Below, in pieces: positions 1 to 5,377 of a stretch of 6,068 nt of DNA; the stretch's first letter is position 1, and each line of letters begins with the position of its first letter. The stretch is from NCBI GenBank assembly GCA_035620895.1, contig DASPFY010000013.1:1-6068 (forward strand), given 5' to 3'. A program made the position numbers and the translations under genes. Under the pieces are notes generated by a model that made no database searches, had not been told where the DNA came from, and saw nothing but the letters and a program-made list of their open reading frames with translations. This stretch comes from TA-21 sp035620895. GTDB lineage: Archaea; Thermoproteota; Nitrososphaeria; Nitrososphaerales; Nitrososphaeraceae.

Positions 1-260
1 AAGGTGTCTGGATCTTTATTTTTCATATCTACTACGACTGTAAAAGTATGGTTATCTAATTGACGAATTTCTGGCCTTTTTGATTTATTAATGCAGGTTT
101 GAACAGCATCCTGATTTAAACTAAATTTCCGAGATAAATTCTCGAGTTCCTTCTCATCCGGATCTATGAGATCCATCCAGACGCTAAATCCTTCCTTTAA
201 ATCTTCAATAGACCCATCTGCTTTCACTTGATCCTTATTGTAAGAAAGTATGGCACTCAA
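1..260 (-). CDS. CorA-like divalent metal ion transporter, N-terminal part (3' end outside window)
   Basis: The visible 86 residues look like the cytoplasmic N-terminal domain of a CorA-type Mg2+/Co2+ channel. They include FSVWMDLIDPDEKELENLSR (about residues 27-46), then a helix, then RPEIRQLDNHTFTVVVDM. This matches the family pattern of a Trp-containing strand, 'DPD' plus 'EL' helix, and 'RPK(I/V)E..D/N..F.V' strand. The transmembrane helices and the GMN signature would lie beyond position 1 and cannot be checked. No ATG exists in frame, because a TAA lies at 278-276. I place the start at the TTG at 260-258, giving MSAILSYNKDQ. A TATA-like box at 291-299 sits 31-39 bases upstream, so the leader would be only a few bases. 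The assignment rests on pattern recall, and other CorA-fold transporters are possible. Confidence 0.7.
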   Translation of the reverse strand, partial: MSAILSYNKDQVKADGSIEDLKEGFSVWMDLIDPDEKELENLSRKFSLNQDAVQTCINKSKRPEIRQLDNHTFTVVVDMKNKDPDT

Positions 261-290
261 TTCAAATCTTTGTATTTAGTATCATCGATG

Positions 291-299
291 ATATATAAA
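291..299 (-). promoter_or_regulatory. TATA-like promoter box for the CorA-like gene
   Basis: Read on the minus strand this is TTTATATAT. With the usual archaeal spacing of about 25 bases to the transcription start, RNA would begin about 5-12 bases before the TTG at 260. This supports both the non-ATG start and a near-leaderless mRNA. Confidence 0.5.
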
Positions 300-337
300 A
301 ATTGCAAAGGGAAAACATAACTGACTACATAACGGTA

Positions 338-697
338 TTATAGTCCGAACCCCACAACATCTGCTAGACAACCCTCAAACACAGTACCTACTCTAGGAAG
401 GGTGGTTGTTGACCTATCACAAAATTTCCTACCGAGAAAGTTCCTGCCATTAAAATGAAGTCAAACATTACCATTAACAATAAATTCGTATTCGTAAAGG
501 ATTTCATCAAATAATTTGGTGCTACAAAGTTTATAAATACATGTGTAAGTTCCTTGTTTAGGTACTGGAATAAACAATTGGGGTAACTATACAATGTATC
601 GAAGAAAATTTCCGCCATAGAAGATTCCTTGAAAAAATTGCCCCTTTGCCATCCGAGTGACTTGAATACTTATAACAAATGTTGAACCATATATCTC
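338..697 (-). pseudogene. Possible decayed secreted protein gene, two in-frame stops
   Basis: One minus-strand frame stays open from before position 697 down to a TAA at 340-338, interrupted only by TAG at 589-587 and TGA at 463-461. Each stop is one base from a sense codon (CAG, CGA). The middle reads like the end of a beta-sandwich secreted protein: LPQLFIPVPKQGTYT, a strand-rich stretch, then LYEYEFIVNGNV. The upstream part gives STFVISIQVTRMAKGQF. The frame continues upstream as an antisense shadow of the gene starting at 698, so the original start cannot be placed. No clean promoter is visible. A different minus frame at 618-388 begins with ATG (76 aa), but its composition looks less like a real protein. 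The alternative is that this 437-base interval is simply non-coding; I recognise no family. Confidence 0.25.
668..675 (+). promoter_or_regulatory. TATA-like promoter box for the PRC-barrel-like gene
   Basis: ACTTATAA is centred about 26 bases before the ATG at 698. That spacing predicts an mRNA starting at or next to the ATG (leaderless), which agrees with the absence of any purine-rich ribosome binding site between box and start. Confidence 0.55.
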
Positions 698-928
698 ATG
701 AGCAACATAACTAACTGGGACGATATCGTAAAGAAAGAGGCACGAGGTATAAATGACTATGACTTGGGTGAAGTGCACGAGGTAGATCCAGAAATTGTCG
801 TTACAAAAAAAGGACTTGCAGACAAAGACAAATTTTATCTCCCAAAAAGTCTAGTAGAACGCTACGATGGCCATAAGGTTTACTTCTCTATTACAAAGGA
901 AGATGCCCAAAACTATAGGAAAGACTAA
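698..928 (+). CDS. Small PRC-barrel-like protein
   Basis: This is an intact 76-aa protein with no signal peptide or membrane segment, so probably cytoplasmic. It opens with MSNITNWDDIVKKEARGIND and continues DYDLGEVHEV, then strand-rich IVVTKKGLADKDKFYLPK, and ends with a short helix (KEDAQNYRKD). The 'W..I..KEARG.ND.DLG.V.EV' start followed by 'KFYLPK..VE.YDGHKVYF' resembles the PRC-barrel/DUF2171-type beta-barrel fold found in many small archaeal proteins. Such domains are linked to RNA processing or stress, but no specific role can be given here. The start is well fixed by ATG with a TATA box about 26 bases upstream. A T8 run follows the stop by about 20 bases, so it is probably transcribed alone. 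The coding call is firm; the fold is recognised by motif only. Confidence 0.85.
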   Translation: MSNITNWDDIVKKEARGINDYDLGEVHEVDPEIVVTKKGLADKDKFYLPKSLVERYDGHKVYFSITKEDAQNYRKD

Positions 929-947
929 TTCTAGCTTTCGGGTCCAT

Positions 948-962
948 AATTTTTTTTATCTT
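948..962 (+). terminator. T-rich transcription terminator after the PRC-barrel-like gene
   Basis: A run of eight T at 950-957, followed by ATCTT, lies about 20 bases after the stop codon at 928. There is no strong stem upstream. Oligo-T tracts alone terminate archaeal RNA polymerase, so this is a reasonable terminator. Confidence 0.5.
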
Positions 963-1140
963 GATTAGAGTATAAAATCTGCACGGTAGAACATATTACC
1001 TTACCAGAGAAACAATATGTCTCTCATATTCAGATTTTTAAGATTGTTTCTAGTGGGGGATAATTAAATTGGTTTTCAATTAACAATCAAAGAAAATATT
1101 GATAGTTTATTTTAATGTGCTGAATATGATATAAATTATG

Positions 1141-1287
1141 CTATTTTCTCTTATGTTTTGATTCGCCAGACATGCTTGCATTACAAACGGCGTAAGGCTT
1201 AACCTTCTTTCATGATTTGTGTTTTACTTTTGTCATCCATATATCAAGCTTCTTTGCATTCAGACCCTTCTTGATACCTCTGGACAT
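1141..1287 (-). pseudogene. Possible small Lys-rich protein gene with an in-frame stop
   Basis: The frame starts with ATG at 1287-1285 and reads MSRGIKKGLNAKKLDIWMTK, then VKHKS and TGA at 1212-1210. It continues in the same frame as KKVKPYAVCNASMSGESKHK with RK and a TAG at 1143-1141. The TGA is one base from CGA (Arg). With it repaired, the product would be a 48-residue, very basic peptide. The PYAVCNAS stretch reminds me of short Lys-rich thaumarchaeal proteins carrying an 'AVC(T/N)AS' motif, but I cannot confirm that. A weak TATA-like AATTAAATTT lies roughly 20-25 bases upstream. It may equally be chance in Lys-codon-rich AT DNA. Confidence 0.22.
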
Positions 1288-1670
1288 GAATACTGAAACT
1301 GCAACAAATTTAATTGAGATTGCAAGATTCGATGAATAATTTCTGTATTCGAAACGAAAGTTACAACAAGTACCGGGTTACTAATAGTCTTATGACATCC
1401 ATGACAATGGAATTTAAAAATTTTACAAGTCAATTTAAGTCTGTTTTACATAACTTATTATGCCTTCTGACCACAAAAGTGTAACAATTACTTCTACATT
1501 TTTCGCTTTTGTAGTAAAATTATTATAGTTCTGAGACAAAGATACTATGTATTGGTAATATCACGACTATTTGTTTCATTACCTATTCAATCGCATAGTC
1601 CAAATTGCAGCAGATCATCATCAAGGCTTGAACAAAATTACAAGTACAAATCGACTCGACTGATATATAA

Positions 1671-2022
1671 ATGAAAATTATGATTAATGATGATCAAGAT
1701 ATTTTGAACTTATTTAATGACTTCCTTGGTAAAAGAGGATATGATGTTGTTACGTACTTGGATCCACTTGTAGCTGTAAAAGAAATTGAAGATAACCCTC
1801 ATCGTTACGCGCTTGTTATTACAGACATTCGAATGCCTGGTATCTCGAATTGAGTTAATCAAAAGGGTCTGTGAATTAAATACAGATATTAAAATAATAC
1901 TAATGAGTGCTTTTGAGATAAATGGGGACGATCTGAAGGAATTAAGGTACGATAAACATGTTCAAAAGCCAATACACCTGCGGGCACTTGCTCAGAGCAT
2001 TCACAAGATATTGAAAAATTAA
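1671..2022 (+). pseudogene. Stand-alone response regulator receiver domain, frameshifted
   Basis: Frame 1 (1671-1853) encodes MKIMINDDQDILNLFNDFLG and runs to VITDIRMPGIS before a TGA at 1851-1853. A second frame from about 1849 continues with IELIKRVCELNTDIKIILMS and ends at TAA 2020-2022. Joined through one Gly they give a complete receiver domain of about 117 residues. Its acidic pocket is D7/D8, the phospho-acceptor D52, the switch Ser S80 in ILMSA, and the conserved Lys K100 in VQKPI. Restoring GG (TCG-GGA-ATT instead of TCG-AATT at 1845-1851) repairs the frame exactly, so a loss of two G is the simplest explanation. There is no output domain, so it would act by protein contact in a two-component relay; no histidine kinase is visible. 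A TAA lies directly before the ATG, fixing the start. A TATATAA touching the ATG (1663-1669) is too close to serve it. Confidence 0.8.
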
Positions 2023-2068
2023 GTGGTATGTCTGCAAATGAATTATCTGAAGATATTGGAACTGCAAA

Positions 2069-3535
2069 ATGAAATATTATTGTAGATTTCACTCTCATTT
2101 TGGAGAAATCCTTAAAGATAGAATTATTTATCATTATAACACGGATAAAAACACAAACAGATTTAAACTATCATCATTCAGTGGTGTAACACTTGCGATA
2201 GCATTGCTTAGCAGTCTTTTCGCGTATCCGGTTAACATTGGTTTTTCGTCACCACAACAAGCAGATGGTATTCAACAAAAAAAAGAACAGATTACTCTTA
2301 GTGCGATACTAACCAACCTTGGTGATCCTATTAGGTGGAAGGCACTTATACAACCTGCACTACAAGAATTAAGAGAGAGACATCCTAATTTAGATATTCA
2401 AATCGCTATTGATGCTAATAATCTATATAATAATACTAGAATGAAATTGATAAACGCGTTATCCAATCAATCTGGACGTTCTATTGATTTGGTATCTGTA
2501 GATCAAATATGGCTAGGGGAATTCGCTGAGAAAGGACTCGTAACTGATCTTAGTGATAGGGTACAAAAGTGGGGACGATCTTCAGATTGGTATCAGTCAA
2601 ATCTAGATGGCATGACATATAACGAATCAATATATGGTGTATGGGCATGGACTGACGTTAGAGGGATATGGTATTGGAAAGACCTCTTAAATGAAGCAGG
2701 CATTAATTCCAGTAGCTTAGAAACTTGGCAAGGCTATATTGATTCTGCAATGAAAGTAAACAATAAAACAGAAGTCAGAGAAATACAAGGCACAATACTT
2801 TTCGATGCTGCATTATCACCTGACTTATGGTACCCCTACTTATGGATGCTTGGAGGAAATATAATCGAATCTAAAGATAGGCATCCTACAAAAGGAGAAT
2901 ACTGGTTTCCATCATATAATGGTACTGAAGGAGTAAGAGCCATGGAGTTCATAAAGGAGCAAGCTAATGCTGGAATAAAACCAGAAAATGGTGATTCAAA
3001 GAACTTGGATGAAGAATTTGCACTAAAGAAGTTTGCCATATATTTAGGCGGACAGTGGATACCACTTTGGTTTCCACAAGCAGAACAAAAAATATCAAAT
3101 TTTGAAGAGAAAATAGGATTCATACCAATGTTTCCTGTTCCAAATAAAGGTAACGGGACAATAACGACGATGATGGGAGGGTGGATTTTAAGTATACCTA
3201 CAGTATCAGAAAACAAGGAATTAGCATGGGAACTGATTACAATAATGATGGAGCCAAGGATACTTGCACCCTGGCTAACCAAATATCTGTACCTTCCTAC
3301 GCAAAAGCCAATAGGGGAAGGGAATTATTCAAAGCTTTTTGAACGGACATTACCCTATTCACAGGAAATGCTTTCTCTAATTCAATATGGACATGGTAGA
3401 CCTACTATACCAGAATATCCATCTATAGCTGATCACATAAGACAAGCAATAAATGAGGTCCAGTATGGCATTAAGGAACCAAAGCAAGCATTAGATGATG
3501 CTGCTGAGAAGTCTGCAAAAATACTAGGATGGTAG
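2069..3535 (+). CDS. ABC transporter extracellular solute-binding protein, family 1 (sugar type)
   Basis: This intact 488-aa protein is of typical size for family 1 solute-binding proteins (MalE/UgpB type), which capture sugars or glycerol-phosphate-like solutes outside the membrane for an ABC importer. A hydrophobic segment at about residues 38-58 (SGVTLAIALLSSLFAYPVNI) is a signal peptide or membrane anchor. There is no lipobox Cys. Family hallmarks follow: ITLSAILTNLGDPIRWKALI (75-94), DLVSVDQIWLGEFAEKGLVT (140-159), YGVWAWTDVRGIWYWKDLLN (189-208) with following EAGI, TW at 219-220, GGWILSIPTVSENKELAWEL (370-389), and the C-terminal ALDDAAEKSAKIL. The ligand site is Trp/Tyr-rich, as in sugar binders. 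The first 33 residues before the hydrophobic stretch are unusually long, but no other in-frame ATG, GTG or TTG lies closer. It follows the broken receiver gene by 46 bases. The permeases and ATPase expected next are absent. Confidence 0.88.
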   Translation: MKYYCRFHSHFGEILKDRIIYHYNTDKNTNRFKLSSFSGVTLAIALLSSLFAYPVNIGFSSPQQADGIQQKKEQITLSAILTNLGDPIRWKALIQPALQELRERHPNLDIQIAIDANNLYNNTRMKLINALSNQSGRSIDLVSVDQIWLGEFAEKGLVTDLSDRVQKWGRSSDWYQSNLDGMTYNESIYGVWAWTDVRGIWYWKDLLNEAGINSSSLETWQGYIDSAMKVNNKTEVREIQGTILFDAALSPDLWYPYLWMLGGNIIESKDRHPTKGEYWFPSYNGTEGVRAMEFIKEQANAGIKPENGDSKNLDEEFALKKFAIYLGGQWIPLWFPQAEQKISNFEEKIGFIPMFPVPNKGNGTITTMMGGWILSIPTVSENKELAWELITIMMEPRILAPWLTKYLYLPTQKPIGEGNYSKLFERTLPYSQEMLSLIQYGHGRPTIPEYPSIADHIRQAINEVQYGIKEPKQALDDAAEKSAKILGW

Positions 3536-3789
3536 AAAAAGCACAACAAATAGGGTCTGCTGTAGATCAAAGGCAAGATTCTTTAGTAGAAAGCAGATTG
3601 AGAATTGTACCCAGTTGGTTTCATGCCAAAGATTTGAACAACAGTTCTTGCAGTGGTAAGTCCACGTTGTTATTGTTACTTTCCCTAGTGAGTTCCAATC
3701 AATTGATATTCAATATTATATCTTGTCCTCCAATAGACATACCTACTACCATCATAATGTCCTCGATGATTAGTAACAAAATAATATGA
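3529..3789 (+). pseudogene. Probable relic of the ABC transporter genes: permease N-terminus fused to an ABC ATPase fragment
   Basis: An 86-codon frame starts 7 bases before the end of the solute-binding gene (shared ATGGTAG), the coupling expected of the next gene in a sugar ABC operon. Residues 1-28 (MVEKAQQIGSAVDQRQDSLV, then ESRLRIVP) could be the cytosolic start of a MalF/UgpA-type permease. No transmembrane permease body follows. Instead residues 39-56 read SSCSGKSTLLLLLSLVSS, close to a P-loop GPSGSGKSTLL..(S/A)GL. Residues 69-80 (IDIPTTIIMSSM) recall the 'IP..KR.I.MVFQ' stretch of MalK/UgpC-type ATPases. Two Walker-A residues are changed, and there is no Q-loop, signature motif or Walker B. 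I read this as the scar of a large deletion that removed the permeases and most of the ATPase. The overlap is plain to see; the family assignment is inference. It could also be a chance frame. Confidence 0.45.
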
Positions 3790-3952
3790 TGGTATTTTAA
3801 TACAGCCATATAAAGTGCATAAGAATTTTATGGGCAAAACAAGGATAGTGGAAAAATGAAAATAGCATTTTATAGTGTTCTAAACATTCATCGCTAAAGT
3901 ACAAAAGTATTGATGCAGACATCTTTTTGTTTTTAAAATCACAAAACCCATT

Positions 3953-3970
3953 TTTATAAATCCATAAATA
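3953..3970 (+). promoter_or_regulatory. Two TATA-like boxes before the acidic microprotein
   Basis: TTTATAAA (3953-3960) and CATAAATA (3963-3970) lie upstream of the ATG at 3993. The second is centred about 26 bases from the ATG and predicts a leaderless mRNA. The first would give a leader of about 10 bases. Confidence 0.5.
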
Positions 3971-3992
3971 CTTTCGAGGCTTCAGTAAGATC

Positions 3993-4127
3993 ATGTCAGA
4001 ATCAAGTGACATGCCTTCACAAATGGGACAGGTGGAACCTGAACCTGAGGAACCAGGAGACGTTGAACCAGAGCCTGCACCTGAACCGGGACAAGCAGGA
4101 GATATAGAAGACGATTCAAAGGAGTAG
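3993..4127 (+). CDS. Acidic Glu/Pro-rich 44-aa microprotein
   Basis: MSESSDMPSQMGQVEPEPEE is followed by PGDVEPEPAPEPGQAGDIED and DSKE. It carries no aromatic residue, no Cys and a single Lys (K43), so it must be intrinsically disordered and strongly negative. Three short (V/A)EPEP or APEP units suggest slippage repeats at DNA level (CCTGAACCTGAG, CCAGAGCCTGCACCTGAACC). Support for coding comes from the TATA box about 26 bases before the ATG, the absence of stops, the strong compositional bias in just this frame, and a T6 tract about 50 bases after the stop. No signal peptide or membrane segment is present. I do not recognise the family and give no function. It stands alone, flanked by non-coding DNA on both sides. 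Confidence 0.65.
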   Translation: MSESSDMPSQMGQVEPEPEEPGDVEPEPAPEPGQAGDIEDDSKE

Positions 4128-4170
4128 GTAGATTAAACCAACTCCCATTATGTACATAAGCCAACATAAC

Positions 4171-4183
4171 CCCTTATTTTTTA
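4171..4183 (+). terminator. T-rich terminator after the acidic microprotein
   Basis: CCCTTATTTTTTA contains six consecutive T (4177-4182) about 50 bases after the stop codon. No hairpin precedes it, as is common for archaeal oligo-T termination. Confidence 0.35.
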
Positions 4184-4280
4184 AGAAAAATTGGATGCGT
4201 TAATGGTGAGGGTTATCAATCATCCGAATCCTACATCGGGTCTTGGAATGAGTATGAGTTCACGATTAAATCAATTGCTT

Positions 4281-4341
4281 AAAAAAAGTCGCTGTCTGGT
4301 GATATCTGATAAAGGAAGTAGTTATCATCCGTAGGACAGCG
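4281..4341 (-). terminator. Hairpin plus T7 intrinsic-type terminator of the 73-aa gene
   Basis: CGCTGTC (4290-4296) and GACAGCG (4335-4341) are a perfect 7-base inverted repeat. Inside it GGTGATA (4298-4304) pairs with TATCATC (4323-4329) with one G-T, leaving an 18-base loop. On the minus strand the hairpin begins right after the stop codon (4344-4342) and is followed within three bases by seven T (plus-strand A run 4281-4287). This is the layout of a bacterial-style intrinsic terminator and is clear in the sequence. Confidence 0.6.
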
Positions 4342-4563
4342 TTAGGGAGTCGCAAGGCCATAAATTGGAGGTGAAATTTTTACTTCAATCCAGCTTAACA
4401 GATTATCAATGCCATCTATCGTGATAAGTGAAGGGAGTCTTATCCTTGATTCTGAAGGCAACATTTGATTGATATATTCTAATAGTTTCGTCTTTTTTGA
4501 AACATCTCTCATTTCTCTACACTTACTTATGAGATTGAGTATCTCTCGATTATTTGCATACAT
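4342..4563 (-). CDS. Small helical protein of unknown function, 73 aa
   Basis: The product begins MYANNREILNLISKCREMRD and continues VSKKTKLLEYINQMLPSESR, then a stretch ending SPPIYGLATP. It looks like three short amphipathic helices, with one Cys and no signal peptide or membrane span. The SLITIDGIDNLLSWIEVKIS region has the regular spacing of Ile/Leu typical of a folded helix-turn-helix or dimerisation domain, but I see no DNA-binding signature and assign no function. Coding is supported by an ATG with a TATAAA box 26-31 bases upstream, an in-frame stop further upstream, and a hairpin-T7 terminator abutting the stop codon. It is therefore a complete one-gene transcription unit. No homologue is recognised. 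Confidence 0.65.
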   Translation of the reverse strand: MYANNREILNLISKCREMRDVSKKTKLLEYINQMLPSESRIRLPSLITIDGIDNLLSWIEVKISPPIYGLATP

Positions 4564-4588
4564 TCTGTTTATAATATGAACATTAAAG

Positions 4589-4596
4589 TTTATAAG
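4589..4596 (-). promoter_or_regulatory. TATA-like promoter box for the 73-aa gene
   Basis: The minus strand reads CTTATAAA with TATAAA at 4594-4589, centred about 28 bases before the ATG at 4563. The transcript would start at or just before the ATG. Confidence 0.6.
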
Positions 4597-4664
4597 AATC
4601 TTAACACCTCACTTCGCATTTGCCAGGAGTTCCATATTAAAGAATCTGGGTTAAAGATACAAAA

Positions 4665-4687
4665 CTTGAATTTATAATAAGTTCAAG
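4665..4687. repeat. 23-bp near-perfect palindrome with an embedded TATA-like core
   Basis: The sequence CTTGAATTTATAATAAGTTC plus AAG folds about A4676. Ten of eleven base pairs match; only T4671/G4681 differ. The centre TTTATAATAA is TATA-like on both strands. It lies in a gene-free stretch about 100 bases upstream of the 73-aa gene and about 210 bases beyond the 3' end of the secreted-protein gene. It could be an operator, a bidirectional promoter or a structured RNA element; nothing here decides which. Confidence 0.45.
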
Positions 4688-4883
4688 GAAATTTACAGAC
4701 AAAAGACAATTCAAAGACTTTTTTGATTGATCCAAATTAAACTCCATTTTAATATATTTACAATCGTCAATTTATAGAATGTGCATCTAGTATTTCCCTA
4801 GCATAGTCGAATAATGTCATTCGCGTTCTTAAAAGAAATTGAAAGATATCGTTACTTTGAAAGGAGGCAAATATAAGTTTGGT

Positions 4884-4890
4884 AAAAAAA
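4884..4890 (-). terminator. T7 terminator after the secreted sequon-rich gene
   Basis: Seven consecutive T on the minus strand (A4884-4890 on plus) start 9 bases beyond the stop codon at 4902-4900. This fits archaeal oligo-T termination and argues against translation continuing into the overlapping minus frame 4964-4767. Confidence 0.5.
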
Positions 4891-4899
4891 TTGTGGAGA

Positions 4900-5142
4900 T
4901 CATCCAGACATATTACTTGTCTGATTTGATGTTTGACTGGATGTTTGATTTGCTCCAGTATCATTAAATGTAGTCATGGTACTCAAATTAGCAAGCGAGT
5001 TGTTGCTTGTTAGTTTTGCAAGTTCCTCTGCCGACCCAACATCTGTGTTGTTTCCTGTTGTATTACTCTGAGCGAGTACTCCTGTTCCACCTGAAAGAAC
5101 AACTACAATGGCAATTCCAATCAAGAATATTCTTACGTCCAT
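4900..5142 (-). CDS. Small secreted Asn/Ser/Thr-rich protein, 80 aa
   Basis: The N-terminus MDVRIFLIGIAIVVVLSGGT followed by GVLAQS is a clear Sec signal peptide, with likely cleavage after LAQ or VLA. The mature part of about 55 residues is rich in Asn, Ser and Thr and holds eight N-X-S/T sequons: NTT, NNT, NNS, NLS, NDT, NQT twice and NMS. It would therefore be a heavily N-glycosylated surface or secreted peptide. SAEELAKLTSNNSLANLSTM may form one short helix. Two starts are possible: TTG at 5154 (84 aa) or ATG at 5142. I prefer the ATG because a TATA-like TTTAATAC (5171-5164) is centred 25 bases before it. The TTG form is backed by the sequence CTATAATCC at a similar distance. A T7 tract follows the stop. 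The function is unknown. Confidence 0.75.
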   Translation of the reverse strand: MDVRIFLIGIAIVVVLSGGTGVLAQSNTTGNNTDVGSAEELAKLTSNNSLANLSTMTTFNDTGANQTSSQTSNQTSNMSG

Positions 5143-5163
5143 TACACTTTTCAATCCTACATA

Positions 5164-5171
5164 GTATTAAA
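5164..5171 (-). promoter_or_regulatory. TATA-like box for the secreted sequon-rich gene
   Basis: The minus strand reads TTTAATAC, 22-29 bases before the ATG at 5142. A second candidate, CTATAATCC, lies just upstream and would suit the alternative TTG start at 5154. Confidence 0.4.
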
Positions 5172-5377
5172 GGATTATAGTTATGAGTCGCAAGAAATAA
5201 GTATGAACACCATTGTATGCTAATCAAAGCATTCCATCAAACTCATTGACATGGCTAGTAGTGGCATGAAACAACATGAAACAATAATGGACGATAAAAC
5301 CCCCTCAGAGACGACTAGGTACTCATGAAGGATATACCAAAATACTGTCTGTCACATAAACGGCATAACTGAAAGAT

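Larger units (their letters stand above)
929..1670. other. Long interval without a convincing gene
   Basis: About 740 bases hold no intact frame longer than about 55 codons on either strand that looks like a protein. It contains a promoter-like GAGTATAAAATC at 968-979 followed by two small hairpins: AGAGA/TCTCT around 1005-1023, and AATTG-GTTTT-CAATT around 1066-1080. These could belong to a short RNA. A 16-codon frame (MSLIFRFLRLFLVGDN) at 1017-1067 follows that promoter by about 40 bases but is too short to trust. A possible Lys-rich relic lies on the minus strand at 1141-1287. The rest shows nothing I can name. Confidence 0.5.

Noticed and set aside
388..618. 76-codon minus-strand frame starting with ATG, hydrophobic C-terminal half
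   Set aside because: No TATA box at the right distance and no recognisable family; the neighbouring frame with two stops looks more protein-like.
2028..2072. 14-codon frame MSANELSEDIGTAK ending in an ATGA overlap with the binding-protein start
   Set aside because: The overlap is suggestive of translational coupling, but the frame is too short and has no other support.
1889..2134. 81-codon minus-strand frame over the receiver and binding-protein junction
   Set aside because: Antisense to the second half of the receiver domain and the start of the binding protein; a shadow.
2836..3282. 148-codon open frame on the minus strand
   Set aside because: It lies wholly inside the solute-binding protein gene, which has clear family motifs on the plus strand; it is an antisense shadow.
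3856..3897. MKIAFYSVLNIHR then stop, resembling a glycosyltransferase N-terminus
   Set aside because: Thirteen codons followed by a stop, with no continuation in any frame; too short to call a gene remnant.
3797..4012. 71-codon minus-strand frame
   Set aside because: It runs across the promoter and start of the acidic microprotein and has an odd composition (many Phe, Tyr, Cys); no promoter or terminator fits.
4203..4334. 43-codon plus-strand frame (MVRVINHPNPTSGLGMSMSS...)
   Set aside because: It ends inside the hairpin terminator of the opposing gene and its only promoter candidate is the T-run at 4177-4182; a chance frame is more likely.
4290..4341. Possible C/D box small RNA (GATGATA and CTGA-like elements in the hairpin)
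   Set aside because: Boxes are imperfect and wrongly spaced; the hairpin plus T7 is better explained as a terminator.
4767..4964. 65-codon minus-strand frame downstream of the secreted protein
   Set aside because: It overlaps the end of the secreted gene by 65 bases, spans the T7 terminator, and has no promoter of its own. The part from 4890 to 4767 is protein-like but unsupported.
5251..5328. 25-codon plus-strand frame starting MASSGMKQHETIMDD
   Set aside because: Composition is plausible for a small protein but there is no good TATA box and no other support.
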